From Palaemon carinicauda (Eukaryota; Arthropoda; Malacostraca; Decapoda; Palaemonidae): a stretch of DNA of 64,000 nucleotides. The position numbers were made by a program, and so were the translations under genes. Positions 42,300 through 54,254 of the stretch are shown here, piece after piece. Position 1 is the first letter of the stretch. Each line of letters starts with the position of its first letter. The notes beneath the pieces are model-generated. The model worked only from the letters and a program-made list of their open reading frames with translations, was not told where the DNA came from and made no database searches. The stretch covers positions 87,126,748 through 87,190,747 of the forward strand of contig NC_090745.1 in assembly GCF_036898095.1 (NCBI RefSeq), given 5' to 3'.

Positions 42300-45260
42300 C
42301 AGATACCGATCTAGTTCGTTTCTGTAATGTGGCAACGGTGTGAGCTGTCTTGTTGAGGCCTGGGGATTCGGCTGTTGCTGCCTGCCCTATGGATCTTCGT
42401 CAGGGGCGTGTCTCCTTCTTCTGGAAGTACTCCCGTGACGATTGACAGCTCTCCAGTTCATTTTAGAACTCTCAGGAGGCTCGCCTCCTTGGGTGGGTAA
42501 TTTTCCTTCCGAGGGAAGTTTTTCATGTCCAGGCTTGAGATTTTTCCCTTTTGGGGGGTTCTTCTCTTGCCTTTTTTTCGTGCGACTATGCTCTTGGTGC
42601 TGAGCGGTCGCACCTGCAGTTTCACTCAAGGGGCTGGGCAACTGCAGGAGCCTCTCTTCGGAGGATTGCTCCTTTTAGGTCACTGGCTGACCAGTCTCTT
42701 CTACGAAGTGTTTCTCTTTCGTTCGCGAGAGTACACTCATAGAGACTCCTCTTCGGAGGATTCTTCTGCTGTTGTTGCTGTTGGCCTCCTTCTCCGTAAG
42801 GCTCACCGTCCGCCTCGTCGTAAGGGCCTCCCATCTCCCTATAAGGGTGCTAAGAGGCGCCTTTTTGAATCTCCGTATGCAGCCTACAACTCCTTCTTCT
42901 TGATCTTCCTCCCCTGGTGCAGATGGACAGCAGTCTGACCTCGTCTTCCGACGGGCAACGGTCTTCCCGACGGACAACGGTCTTCCGACGGACATCAGTC
43001 TCCCGACGGACAGACAACGGTCTTCCGACGGACATCAGTCTCCCGACGGACAACGATCCCTTCGGTGGCTAAGGGTTGCCTCCCACGGGGGTTCTTCCTT
43101 GCGTGTCAGGATTCCCCTGCGCGCCCTTCTGCTGTGTTCTCTCCTGCTCAGTGTTAGCGCACAGGCGCTCTCCTGCTCCTGCTCAGTGTTAGCGCACAGG
43201 CGCTCTCCTGCTCATCAGCGCTTTCCTGATCGCTAGCGCTCTCCTGTTCGCCAGCGCTCTCGTGTTCGTCAGCGCTCACCTTTTCGTCAGCGCTCTCATG
43301 ATGATCATCTCTGCTGTTCCTGTTGGTTCCTGTTACGCGCCCTGTGCGCCCACGTTCGCCCTCGCAATCTAGAACTTCGGTTCAGGTCTTGGACAAGGAC
43401 TCTTCTACGCACAGGCTTCCACGCGTTGCCTTCTGCTCGCCAGCGATCACCAGCTCGCCAGCGACCATAGACGTGTCAACGTTCACCTGCTCGTCAGCGA
43501 TCTCCTACGCGTCAACGATCGCCATCGATCTGCCACGCGTGTCAGTTCCCCTGGACACCATCAGTAGCGATCTAGCGCTCGCCTGCTGTGGACCACGATC
43601 TCCAGTAGCTGAGTCTTGCCGTAGATCTTCCTCCTGTTCGCCAGCGCTCACCTTTACTTCTGTCCTTTTGTGCGCCAGCTTTCTTCAATCGCCAGCGCAC
43701 ATCTGCGCGCCCTTTTCTGCCACACACCAATGGGCGCCAACGGTTTTCTGACCGTCTAGGATTGCCTGATTAACAGCTTGCTTCAGCGCTCACCTTCCTG
43801 ATGCACCTGCGTGCCTTCTGTTAGCGCGATGCGCGCTAACCATCACTAGTCTCTCTCGCGTTGGCAATCGCCTACGTGCCCGCGCGATTCTTCACCTGCG
43901 CGCTAGCGTTTTGTTAATGCACCACCGCTCGCCAACGCGCCGTCGCTTGCCGACGTGCCATCGCTTGCCAATGCGCCTTCACTCGCCTACAGGCTATCGC
44001 TCGCCAGAACGCGCCATCGCCCGCCTACGCGTCATCAGTCTCCCGACCGCCTGCGCTCACCCGCGCGCCCACACGCCCACGTGCCCGCGCGACCGCACGC
44101 CTACGCTCATGCGCGACCGCGCACATGCTCTCCAATGTTCGCCCGCGCGCGAACCAACGGTATTCCATCGCGCGGACGGACGGTGTTCCGTCGTGTGGAC
44201 GGACGGTGTTCCGTCGTGCGGACGCACGGTGTTCCGTCGCGCGGTCCGACGGTGTTCCGTCGCGCGGACCGACGGTGTTCCGTCGCGCGGACCGACGGTA
44301 TTCCGTCGCGCGGACCGACGGTGTTCCGTCGCGCGGACCGACGGTGTTCCGTCGCGCGAACGTCGGCTTAATTCTTGCAGTATCCATTGCTCGCCTATGG
44401 GTTATCGCTCGCTGACCACCAGCTCTCGACCTTCCTACCACGCTCGCCCTCCTTCTGCGCTCCTTCGCGCACCTTCGTTTGCGTTCCTGCGTGCCCGCGC
44501 ATGGGCGCTTCCACGTTCGCCCACGCGCAAACCATTGATTTACCATCGCGCGAGCGCCAGGGCGATTGCGACCGCGATTCCCGTTGGGGTTTCGCAGCAT
44601 GGCTAGCCTGGCGAGTCTTCTGGAGCGTATTTCCAGAACACGGCCTCACTCCGTAAACGCAGAGCATGGCACATGCAAGAGCAGGAAGAATATTCAGGGA
44701 GGTCTGAGCAACATTCTTCTTTCCAGAACCTGGGTTAGCCCTTCCCGGCATTCCCTGGAAGGGTTTTGCCAGGGAGCTTTCCATTCGAGATTTCTCCATC
44801 GGCTAAGGGGTGACTGGTTTAACTCTTCCTCTTCTCCATCTCGTGAATGGGGCTTACCAGGTCCTTTCCCTCCCCGGTTGCGACCCGACGTTTTATTCAA
44901 GGAAGCTCCAGGAAGGTCATGGGTACTTTCCTCCTCTCGGGCTCAAGCACCTTGGCGTTTCGTTGGCAAGTTTCGACCTTAAGGGCAAGCTCGATGTTGG
45001 ACCATCTGGACGCAATGACCGAGGGCTTCCTTTCGGGTGTCTCATCTGTGGATGTCGACAACCTCAGACACCCTTCCATCCTTGGAAAGAGTTTGTTTGT
45101 GCCCAAGGACAGAGACATAGACAGCGGTTGTGCGGAGGAAGTCGACTTCCATTTTCACTTCTCCAAGGCGCTTTCTTCCAGACCCTGCAGGGCTCCAGCG
45201 CCTCTTTCTTTCAGCCACGTCGGCCTAAGTTATCGGACCGGCTACGACAACTGAGACAAG
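42300..45260 (+). pseudogene. A2 gag-like region (badly decayed)
   Basis: Parallels A1 gag. Recognisable pieces: a RRTVSLTEKE-like antisense shadow is ignored; sense pieces include the APRRKGLPSPYKGAKRRLF segment (42790-42860, as in A1 HRRGLPSPYKGVKRRLLF), Arg/Ser/Pro-rich arrays (42960-44400) and the C-terminal part at 44847-45254 (DVDNLRHPSILGKSLFVPKD, as in A1 DVSKLRHSSILGGNLFEPKD). Many frameshifts and stops. The N-terminal Cys motif is not readable. Confidence 0.72.
44155..44362 (+). repeat. 23-bp tandem array in A2 gag
   Basis: Nine units of TGTTCCGTCGCGCGGACCGA plus CGG and close variants. Each contains CCGTCG and CGACGG, an inverted pair. The 23-bp unit is not a multiple of three, so the array rotates through all frames. 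Confidence 0.9.
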
Positions 45261-45419
45261 GTGTCCAATAGCAGTCCCCTCCTGTCAGGAACAGGTGGCA
45301 TGGGAGGCTCTCCCGGGGGGGCATAGTCCTAGAGGGAGCGGCAGAGTTCACGAACTCTAGGATTGGCAACCCCCCCTTGCAGGTTTCACGCTGGGAGGAT
45401 GCCTAAGGTTACTCATCCG

Positions 45420-46960
45420 GATGACAGCTTCCCGATGCCCATTCCTGCACGATCTCCGTGATCAGCCAAGGATATCGCGCCTGCCGTCTCTGTCAGCGAA
45501 TTCAGTGTCTCTGAACCTCTATGCCATAGGGTCGGCAAGAGTTTGCCCGTTTGGGCAGAATGATCCATGCCTTAGGAGAAGGTCCTCCATAGGATCGTCG
45601 ACGGCTTCACCCCCCCGGTTTCTTCAGTCGATCCTTTCTCGTAAGAAAGTATCTGAGATGGGAATTCCGTAGTCGACCTCTCAGCTCTGATCAAGTTTGT
45701 CGAACAAACTTCATTCAGCGTAGAACAGCAGAATCAATCAGACTGGTAACGAGGCGACAGGACTCCTTAGGCCGTGGATCAGAAGGACGGGTACTTTCAG
45801 TTTCTATTCCATCCATCTTCCAGGAAGCTCGTGGAATTCAGCCTAGACTACAGGTATTCCTGCTTAAGATGCAGTGTGGCGATCCCGCCGTGGCATCGCA
45901 GGTTTTTCCCCAGAGAACTCTCCCTGCTTTTTTCATGGCCGCTCGGGAGCAGGCTGCCGCCTCCTTCGCCTTTTGGAGGTCTGGTCAACTCTGGTAGGCT
46001 TGGGTTCGACCTTCTTCAACGCCGGGACAAACTTCCGGATCCTTACCATGAGTGGGGGTTCATGGTAATTTGCTAGGAGCCTTCTCTTCTTCGGCCTCAA
46101 CATCTGGAGTATCTAGCCATGATATTGAGTCAACGGCATTACCACGTTGGAAACCCCGCTTCTCGTCCGTCCAGCGAGGTTAAGCAACGTCGGATCTGGT
46201 TGGTACTTGGATGGGTGACCGCCTGGGGACGCCAGATTCTGTTGCCGCCTCCTCCGAGCCTTCCCTTCAGTTGACTGTGGCAAGGCTGAGGAGAATCGCA
46301 GTACCTGTTTTCAGTCGGGCAGAGCTTTCAGCCCTACCTTGGAACGTTTCCTAGGTCTCTTTCCTCATTGACCCGTCTAAAGTTCCGAATGGTCGCCTCA
46401 GGATAAGTTCCCTGTGGGGCGGCCCAAGTTCCGGTGGTTTAAAAGCAACGACTAACCGGACTTTCTGGCCCCTATGGGACCAGCGGGACGATTAGACCTG
46501 CAATGGGTGTTGACCTATGGAACCTCTTGATGGTAGTGGATATTCTCGTCCTTTCCACACATTTTTGATGCTGTTCTCGGACTCGTCAAAGAAAAGGGGG
46601 GGGGGGCATGTTCCGGTCCAGGCCTATGGTCAGGACCTGAAGGATACCTCTCCATCATTCAGGCAGGCTTAGGGGCCGTAGTCTGGCCCCTCTACAGATC
46701 CTACAGCTCCTGCCGATTCGCTCCGTGCGCGACGACTTCATGGTACTGGCGTGTTCTAACCAGCAAGGGACGCATTTTCATACCTTTGCATCTTGCAGTA
46801 GAGATACTGAGATGATTTGAGATCCTCTCAATACCACCATCGGCTCTCTCATTCCGGGCAGAGGAATGTTCTCTCCGACTATCCGAGCAGAGCCTCGTAG
46901 AGAGAGTGTACCTGGGGGTCTTTGGCCTTGAGTAACCAGCAAGTCCTGGTCTGGGGGACC
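45420..46960 (+). pseudogene. A2 reverse transcriptase and RNase H (decayed)
   Basis: Aligns with A1 RT: YAIGSA (45526), DQKDGYFQFLFHPSSRKL (45770, degraded DLKDAYF), then near 45940 the active-site YLDDW position reads LLEVW, so the catalytic Asp pair is gone. RNase H remnants follow to about 46960. Interrupted by a 5S rRNA-like sequence at 46129-46248. Not functional. Confidence 0.82.
46129..46248 (+). rRNA. 5S rRNA-like sequence inserted in DIRS A2
   Basis: About 119 nt with strong similarity to animal 5S rRNA: TACCACGTTG, TTCTCGTCCG, GAGGTTAAGCAACGTCGG (box A and surroundings), GGTTGGTACTTGG and GGATGGGTGACCGCCTGGG (box C). The ends CAACGGCA and CTGTTGCC give a helix I-like pairing. The internal Pol III control region looks intact; loop changes (GTCCAGCGAGG) suggest a pseudogene. 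There is no T-run directly after it; the first TTTT is at about 46308. It is absent from the same place in A1, so it is an insertion. No poly(A) or target duplication is obvious. Confidence 0.88.
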
Positions 46961-48350
46961 TGATCGCGACAGCTTGGAACCTCAAGCTTCCGCTGTTCTT
47001 CCCCCCAGTCTCAGACCCCGAGGCACTGGCAAGATGCATTCCGGTTATGGTGGGACAACATCGATGCCTGCGTCTTCCCTCCTTTGTTGTCTGTTGAGAA
47101 TGGGTCTCAACAAGACCAGGTTGTCTGTCAACCTTTCAATGGCCCCCCTGAGAGCTCCACTGGGACCATACGCAGAACGGTTTCTGGACCTTCTGCTTCC
47201 CCTGACGGAACTCCTGGGAGAGCTTCTCCCACGGCACAGGCTACTCAAACAACCACACTGCAACATCTCTCACGAGCCGGGGCGTCGCTTCGGCTTCATG
47301 CCTGGAGACACTACGCCTCCTCCTCAAGAAGAGACAACCCGCTATAGTCGCGGGACGGAGGTCGCGTCATCTGCGATAGTCATCCGCAGGGGTCTTCCAG
47401 GCGAAGTGGAGAGTCTTCGGTGGTTGGTGTCGTGGGAGATGTACCTCTTCCCGTGAGGCCTCTTCTCCAGCAATAACGAACTTATTGCCTTTCGGCGGGA
47501 GGAAACTCCTTTCCGCTCTCGGCAATGAAGCCTGTCGCTCAGCCTTTCCCTGACCTTCAGGCTTAAAGGAATAACTTTTTCCTTCCCGCTGGACCTTTCC
47601 TCGCTCATGCGAAACTGCGAACGTCCCTGCCCTAGTCGGAGTGAGATCTCCAACTTGGAGCATGGCTCGGACTTTTTAGTCCCTTAAGAGATCTTCTCAA
47701 GACCCTTTACGTCAGACCTCTGATCGTATTCCGTCTTGGGGCTCCTGCTCACTCTGGCTGCGGCCAGTGTGTAAGCAATCTTCTTGGTCTCGTACGACTC
47801 CGCCCTTTCTAAGGAAGAGGGGAAGGCAACATTCAGGTTCGCTCCTGAGTTGTTGGCTAGACTCAGAATCTTGGGGTCCCGGCCCTTCGGTCCAATTCCT
47901 TCAAGATTTCGAGTCACCATTCTGTATCTGATGTCCCAAAACCTTCTCCTTCTTGCCAGTAAAGGAATCGAGAGGTTAGCTTTGGGAACAGCTGCAGTTT
48001 GTCCTTACGTGCAGCCGGTTTGGGAGCACAAGAAGGACACGGGGGAGAGTCACCAGTATACCTCTTCAGCTCGGACTCAAGGACATTCATCTCGACCTGA
48101 ATCCAGACCCTCCCCCGTCACGTCGCCCTACAGCACGATACATCGCAACGTCCCTCGCCTTCGAGTAATACTACTCTGTGACGCAGGTGCTACAAGCTGG
48201 AGTCTGGAAGCGTCTAATGACCTTCGCAGCCCGCTTCCTGCAGGGCGTGACCCACAGGAGTTTCGATACGTTTCTATCACTCTGTGGTGGCTACACAACA
48301 GCTGGTCTAACCTCAGGCTCCTTTTTGGACAGGTAGCAGAAGGTTGAGGG
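46961..48350 (+). pseudogene. A2 FPPF-region and recombinase remnant
   Basis: KTRLSVNLSM, RFLDLLLPLTELLGEL and LLKQPHCNI (47100-47270) match A1 LNKTRLSVNLSM, WFLDLLQLLTELPREL and LLRQPHCNI. The recombinase after 47330 is shredded: GKATFRFAPELLA (47815) matches A1 EVTFRFVPEFVA, and the DAGATSWSLEAS region near 48180 covers the place of the catalytic Tyr without a clear YLxDV. Not functional. Confidence 0.75.
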
Positions 48351-48786
48351 CATTGTTATCAGGTTTTAGTCTGCATGAACGAAAGAAGTGTCTGGCCCTT
48401 ACTTCTTTCTTCATCATCCCATCTACTGGGAAGCAGCATCCTGGTCTCTGCATAGCTGACCTCGAACCTCTGCAGGTAAACCATGCTTCCTTGTGTTCCG
48501 AGTATTGAGTCAATACTGTCGCGTCCCCCATACCCTGACGAGGTGGTATTGGGAACGTCCTAACCCAGAGTTCCTTCTGGAACTCCAGGTCAACTGCCTA
48601 GGACGGGTCACACTTCTTCCTTCACACACAAGCTTATGTAGGCCACACGGTTCCTTGCGGAGCAAGGAACTTGTGAGGTGCAGGGACTCCTTTTCTCGAG
48701 TGCGACTCACTCGGATTCTAAGTCCCCGGGTATAGCCAAAGCCAGTATGGCTGGGGACTTTCCACCCTTCCTAAGGGGTAAGTCAC

Positions 48787-48891
48787 CCAATGTAAATAGC
48801 GTGGTTTGTATTTCGGTTACGGAACAAATGACAAATTCGAAGATAATTTGTATTTTTCCTAACCATACAAACCTTAGCTATTTACATATAT
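48787..48891 (+). repeat. A2 internal complementary region
   Basis: First half complements the left terminus (TTTCGGTTACGGAACAA), second half the right terminus (AACCATACAAACCTTAGCTA), joined through ATGAC. Confidence 0.9.
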
Positions 48892-48944
48892 TTGCCCGCC
48901 AGCCCTGTCCCCCAAGACAAGTCCTACCTCTAAGTGAAAGTGAA

Positions 48945-49137
48945 GCATTCACCGGTGTGTGGGGGGGAGGGGTAGCTAGCTACCACTCCCCCCCCCCCCC
49001 GCTAACTAGCGCGGGGGTAATACACCCTCGTTAAATTCTAATGGCTCGCCATTTCAGCTACGCTAAAAGGTAAACCCTTTGTAAATAGCTAAGGTTTGTA
49101 TGGTTACGAAAAATACAAATTATCTTCAAATTTGTCA
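48945..49137 (+). repeat. A2 3' inverted terminal repeat
   Basis: Inverted match to 34704-34895, differing mainly in a homopolymer G/C run. Confidence 0.9.
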
Positions 49138-50800
49138 TTTTTGTGGCTCCAGAGGCCCCTGCAAAGAGTCACGGTGCCGTTGTTTTATCTGGTCGTTCCA
49201 GACGTGACTTGAGTGCTGCTACTCCCGTTATTAGTGCTGACGTTCCCAACGTCACGGTCTGATCCTTGTGTTCAAGATCCTAACTTTAGTGTTTTGCAGG
49301 ACATGCAGTCTTAAGGTGTCCACCTTAATGCAGGCCTACGGTCCTGCTCCTGTTCGACAGGAACCCTTACTTGCGGAGCGTCACGGTTCCACTAAGCGTG
49401 ACTCAGTTCATCAATCATCTAAGCGTGAGGCTTTACGTCACGCTGACGTGAGCCCTAGTGTTTACCTTGCTGTCAAGCGAGATGCTGATCGTAAATCTCG
49501 ACGTGACGACGAACGTCAGTCCTTACAATCCAACCGTGACGTCGAGCTGCAGTCACTGCAGTCACGACGTGACGTTGAACGCCAGACACCACAGTCACGA
49601 CGTGACGTCGAACTTCAGACACGGCAGTCACGACGTGACGTCGAACGTCAGTCACTGCAGTCACGACGTAACATCGACCCTCCTGCCTTGACTGCTACTC
49701 AGCTACAGGTTGATGTAGGCTGTCAAGCTTTGCCTTCTCGACCTTCTTTGAATTTGCCTTCTCGCAAGAATATCGTTTTGTCGGATGAAGTTTACTCTGA
49801 AGAGGAAGCTGATGATGCTCTTTCGACTAACGTACCGTTGGGGATCCTGTCTGAAGAAGAAGAGCCTAGAGTTGCCCAACAATCTCTAGATTTTAAGAAA
49901 ATTATGAATGTTTTTAAAGAAGTTTTTCCGTCTCATTTTGTGACTGCTGCCCCACGTTCACCTCCTTCAGAATTTACTTTAGGCGTGACTGCTACAGCTC
50001 CATCTTATACGAAGTTAGTGCTCTCTCGATCTTCTAAGAGAGCCATGCGTCTGCTGGGAGACTGGTTGGAGACCAAAAGAAGTCTTGGAAAGTCTTCCTT
50101 TGCTTTCCCTCCATCTAAACTTGCTTCTCGTTCGAGTGTCTGGTATGACAAGGGAGAAGTTCTCGGCTTGGGAGTACCTGCCTCTGCCCAGGGAGACTTC
50201 TCAAGCCCGGTAGACTCTCCTCGTCGTCTAGCCATGAGACGCTCCAAGGTGTTGTGGACGTCTTCAGAGCTTGACCATCTTCTTAAAGGAGTCTTTCGTG
50301 CATTTGAAGTATTCAACTTTTTGGATTGGTCATTGGGGGCCTTAAGTAAGAAGGTGTCTCCTTCTACCAATGATGCTGTCATACAGATTATGTCCTGTAT
50401 GGACAAGGCTATAAGGGACGGTTCTAACGAACTTGCGGCCAATTTTACTGCAGGAGTTCTAAAGAAGAGGGAGTCATTGTGCTCGTTCCTTTCTTTGGGA
50501 GTTACTCCGTGCCAGAAGTCGGAGCTCCTTTTTGCTCCTCTATCGCGTGCACTGTTTCCCCAAGATCTTGCCAAGGATATAGCATCATCTCTTGCCTTGA
50601 AGGATACTCATGATTTAGTTGCTAAAACAGCTCGCAAAGTTTTGCCATCATCTTTTTCAAGCAGCAAACCCAAGTTAGATACACCTGCTTCCAGATTCAT
50701 TCCTCCCTTTCGTGGCAGAGCCTCCAACAGAGGCACCTCTCGTTCTGACGGAAGACAAGGTAAGAGAAGGGGGGCCAGATCCAGCCGTGGCAGAGTCTGA
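49138..50800 (+). CDS. C gag, C-terminal part
   Basis: Continues C gag after A2; a stop at about 49260 precedes the long open frame (49268-50800). Five 11-residue RRDVERQSLQS-type repeats (49500-49680), an acidic stretch YSEEEADDA, then the conserved block SPPSEFTLG, TKLVLSRSSKRAMRLLGDWL, KGEVLGLGVPASAQGDFSS, HLLKGVFRAFEVFNFLDW, MDKAIRDGSNELAANF, KKRESLCSFLSLGVTPCQK and a basic RGRASNRGTSRSDGRQGKRR tail. Homologous to B and C2 gag. Confidence 0.82.
49498..49675 (+). repeat. 33-bp repeats coding RRDVERQ units in C gag
   Basis: Five units of about 33 bp around CAGTCACGACGTGACGTCGA; each contains the palindrome CGACGTGACGTCG-like core. Confidence 0.85.
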
Positions 50801-50894
50801 CTGCCCACAGCTTCAGACAGCAGTAGGGGCCAGATTGACAAACTTCTGGCAGGCGTGGGAGAGAAGGGGAGCAGACCAATGATCTGTCCTCTTA

Positions 50895-52638
50895 TTGAAG
50901 GAGGGTTACAAAATTCTTTTTGTAAGAAGGAACACCACCTCTTGTTCGAAATCCGATAGACCTCTCTCCCAGGTATCGAGAGGAAGCAAAAAGACAGGCC
51001 TTACAACTTCAGGTATCTCTTTAGTTAGAAAAGGGGGCGGTGGTGAAGGTCTTGAACCATCAATCTCCAGGCTTTTACAACCGTCTCTTCCTGGTTCCAA
51101 AGAACACAGGAGGTTGGAGACCAGTGCTAGATGTGAGTGCGCTCAATGTGTTCATATTGAAAACAAAGTTCACGATGGAAACCTCCAAATCTGGTCTAGC
51201 AGCAGTAAGGGAAGGCGACTGGATGGTCTCTCTCGATCTCCAGGACGCTTACAGTACTTCCATATCCCTATCCATCCAACCTTCCAACGTTATCTAAGGT
51301 TCATGTACGGGAAAGAAGTGTACCAGTTTCGAGCTCTGTGCTTCGGCCTCAGCCCTGCTTCTCTAATAGTTACAAGGCTCATGCGGAATGTAGCGAGCTT
51401 CCTACATTCGTCAGGGGTCAGAGCCTCCCTTTACTTAGATGACTGGTTAATCAGGGCGTCTTCATTAAACCGTTGTCTGAAGGATCTCATATGGACGTTG
51501 GACCTAGCCAAAGAATTAGGTCTCCTAGTGAACAAGGAGAAGTCACAACTGACTCCATCCCAGACTATTCTCTATTTGGGGATGGAGATACAGAGTCAAG
51601 TTTTTTGGGTTTTTCCATCGCCCACAAGACTAGAGCAAGCTCTCTTAAAAATTCATCAATATCAGAAGAAGAGCAGTTGTTCTGTAAGATTATGGATGAG
51701 CCTCTTGGGAACTCTATCGTCACTGGAACAGTTTGTCTCCCTGGGAAGGCTCAACCTTCGCCCTCTCCAGTTTCATCTCAACCAACATTGGAACAAGGAG
51801 AAGGGCTTGGAAGCAATTTCCATTCCACTCACGAACTCAGTCAGTCAAGACTTGCCTGAAGTGGTGGGACGTCAACCTCAGACGTCGGGAAGGTCTCTCG
51901 CTTGCCTCCAAGAACCCAGACCATGTGTTGTACTCAGACGCCTCGGACTTGGGATGGGGAGCAACTCTAGGCAAACTAGAATGCTCGGGTCATTGGTCCA
52001 AAGATCAGGTGAAGTTTCATATAAACCACAAGGAGCTACTAGCGGTTCATCTGGCCTTGAAAAGTTTCGAAAGTCTGATTCGGAACAAGGTGGTGCAGGT
52101 AAACGCGGACAACACCACAGCATTAGCCAACATCTCAAAGCAAGGCGGGACCCACTCGCAGTCCCTTTACTTAACCGCAAGGGATCTCCTAGTTTGGTCA
52201 AAGGAAAGAAACATCTCCCTTCTTACAAGATTCATTCAGGGAGAAAAGAATGTGATGGCAGATTGCCTCAGCAGAAGAGGACAAGTCATCTCCACGGAAT
52301 GGACGCTTCATCAGGAGGTGTGTGAAAAACTATGGAGGATATGGGGTCGTCCTACCATAGACCTGTTCGCGACCTCGTTAAAGAAGAGACTTCCAACTTA
52401 CTACTCTCCAGTCCCAGATCCAGAGGCAGTCCACATAGATGCATTCTTACTGGACTGGTCTCACCTGGAAATTTATGCATTTCCTCCCTTCAAGATCCTT
52501 CACAAGGTTCTACAGAAGTTCGCCTCTCACGAAGGGACCAGGTTGACGTTGGTTGCTCCCCTCTGGCCCTCAAGGGAATGGTTCACCGAGGTACATCAAT
52601 GGCTGGTGGACATTCCAGGAAGTTTGCCATTGCGGTAG
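50895..52638 (+). pseudogene. C reverse transcriptase, RNase H and FPPF domain (frameshifted)
   Basis: RT split over frames: GFYNRLFLVPKNTGGWRPVL and DLQDAY (51060-51255), then YFHIPIHP, LCFGLSPASLIV and YLDDW (51435, catalytic pair intact); a shift near 51835 leads to RNase H (LYSDASDLGWG, INHKELLAV, NADNTTALANISKQGG, NVMADCLSRR). Then TIDLFATS, PVPDPEAVHIDAF, YAFPPF and LVAPLWPSREWF, ending at a TAG at 52636. All catalytic residues are seen, but at least two indels break the ORF. Confidence 0.85.
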
Positions 52639-52639
52639 G

Positions 52640-53773
52640 ATCTTCTCCGACAACCTCACATAAAAAGATTCCATCAAAGCCTCCCCGCGCTTCGTCTAAC
52701 TGCCTTCAGACTATCGAAAGACTCTCTAGAGCTCGAGGGTTTTCGAAGGAGGCAGCTAGAGCTATTGCCAGGGCAAGGAGATCCTCTACCATCAGGATCT
52801 ACCAATCCAAATGGGAGGTATTTCGAGATTGGTGCAAGTCCACCTCTGTTTCCTCATCCGATACCACCGTAGCACAGATCGCTGACTTCCTGCTTCATCT
52901 TAGAAATAACCGTAACATTTCTGCCTCTACTATTAAAGGCTACAGGAGCATGTTAGTTGCAGTGTTCAGACACAGGAACATGGATCTGTCGAACAATAGA
53001 GATCTTCAAGACCTCAAGTCTTTCGAAACTTCCAAGGAGTGTCAGATTATTACTCCAGCTTGGAACTTGGATGTTGTCCTTAAGTTTCTCATGTCTGAGA
53101 GATTTGAACCTCTGCACTCCGCCTCTCTCAAAGACCTTACTCTCAAGACTTTCTTTTTAGTGAGTCTTGCTACCGCAAAGAGAGTGAGTGAAGTGCATGC
53201 CTTCAGCAAGAATATCGGCTTCTGCTCTATTAAGGCAGTACAGTATGCTCCTTGCAACTTGGTTTCTTGGCCAAAAATGAGCGACCATCTCATCCATGGC
53301 CAAAATCCTTTGAGATTCCCAACCTGTCGGATGTAGTTGGTAATGAAATTGAAAGAGTCTTGTGCCCCGTAAGAGCTCTAAAATTTTATCTGGACAGAAC
53401 CAAAACTTTACGAGGTAAATCAGAGGCTTTATGGTGTTCGGTCAAGAAGCCCTCCTTACCAATGTCGAAGAACGCCTTATCATATTTTGTCAGATTTTTA
53501 ATTAAAGAGGCTCACACTCACTGCGGTGAGACTGACCTTAGATTGTTGAAAGTTAAGACTCATGAAGTCAGAGCAGTGGCAACGTCAGTGGCTTTCAAGC
53601 AAAATAGATCCCTTAGAAGCATTATGGACACAACGTTTTGGAGGAGTAAATCTGTGTTCGCTTCACATTATTTAAAGAATGTCCAGACTCTTTATGAGGA
53701 CTGCTACACGTTGGGACCATTCGTAGCAGCGAGTGCAGTAGTGGGTGAAGGTTCTACCACTACATTCCCTTAA
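52640..53773 (+). pseudogene. C tyrosine recombinase (one frameshift)
   Basis: LQTIERLSRARGFSKEA, RIYQSKWEVFRDWC and GYRSMLVAVFRHRNMDL lead to Arg in TAKRVSEVHAF (53180). A frameshift near 53240 moves to the frame starting QLGFLAKNERPS. HxxR is in THEVRAVATS (about 53560) and Tyr in FASHYLKNV (53670). Ends TTFP and stop, as in B. Only the indel separates it from an intact domain. Confidence 0.88.
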
Positions 53774-54141
53774 TCCCAATACCTTTTTTCTTCTCTTGAA
53801 ACTATTGTTTTTTGGGTTGTATGTGGAGACTGAGACAGTCTTCCGCAATCTTTTGATTTGGCGGGTGGTCAAACTTGTTTCTTGAGAGCGCCCAGATCAA
53901 TGGTATTGTTGAGGTCCTGTCATGGGGGTGTTCACCCTAAATATAACAGCTCCTAGAGGTCTTTCAGCCCCCTGAGTTGATCGCTGGGCTTCATAAGGAT
54001 AGCAGACTAATGAGGCAGAGTATCATCAAAGTCAGCTTCCTTATCAGGTACTAATCCTTAAGTTTGTTTTATATCAAAACTCTTGAGCTATATTCCTACA
54101 ATGTTTAATGCTGGTTTCTTACCCTCCACCAAGGGTGTGAA

Positions 54142-54240
54142 TCAGCTATATATATATCCACCGGCTAAGTTAAATATTTAGAAATGATATTTTCATATTA
54201 AAATAAATTTTTGAATATACTTACCCGGTCGATATATATA
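54142..54240 (+). repeat. C internal complementary region
   Basis: TCCACCGGCTAAGTTAAATA complements the left end; TTTTTGAATATACTTACCCG complements the right end. Confidence 0.88.
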
Positions 54241-54254
54241 ATTTAACGCTCTCC

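Larger units (their letters stand above)
34704..49137 (+). mobile_element. DIRS-like element A2 (middle of the nest)
   Basis: Same family as A1, plus strand. Left end TTGTTCCGTAACCG, right end AATTTGTCAT, ICR at 48787-48891. Interrupted at 35400-42140 by B. With B removed it is about 7.7 kb: leader, gag (42300-45260), RT/RNase H (45420-46960) with a 5S rRNA-like insertion at 46129-46248, FPPF region (46960-47330), YR remnant (47330-48350). The coding region is badly decayed although the terminal repeats remain close to each other. Confidence 0.9.

Noticed and set aside
43955..44606. Arg-rich plus- and minus-strand ORFs around the 23-bp array (up to 231 codons)
   Set aside because: Low-complexity readings of a tandem repeat in a decayed gag; no frame is consistently supported.
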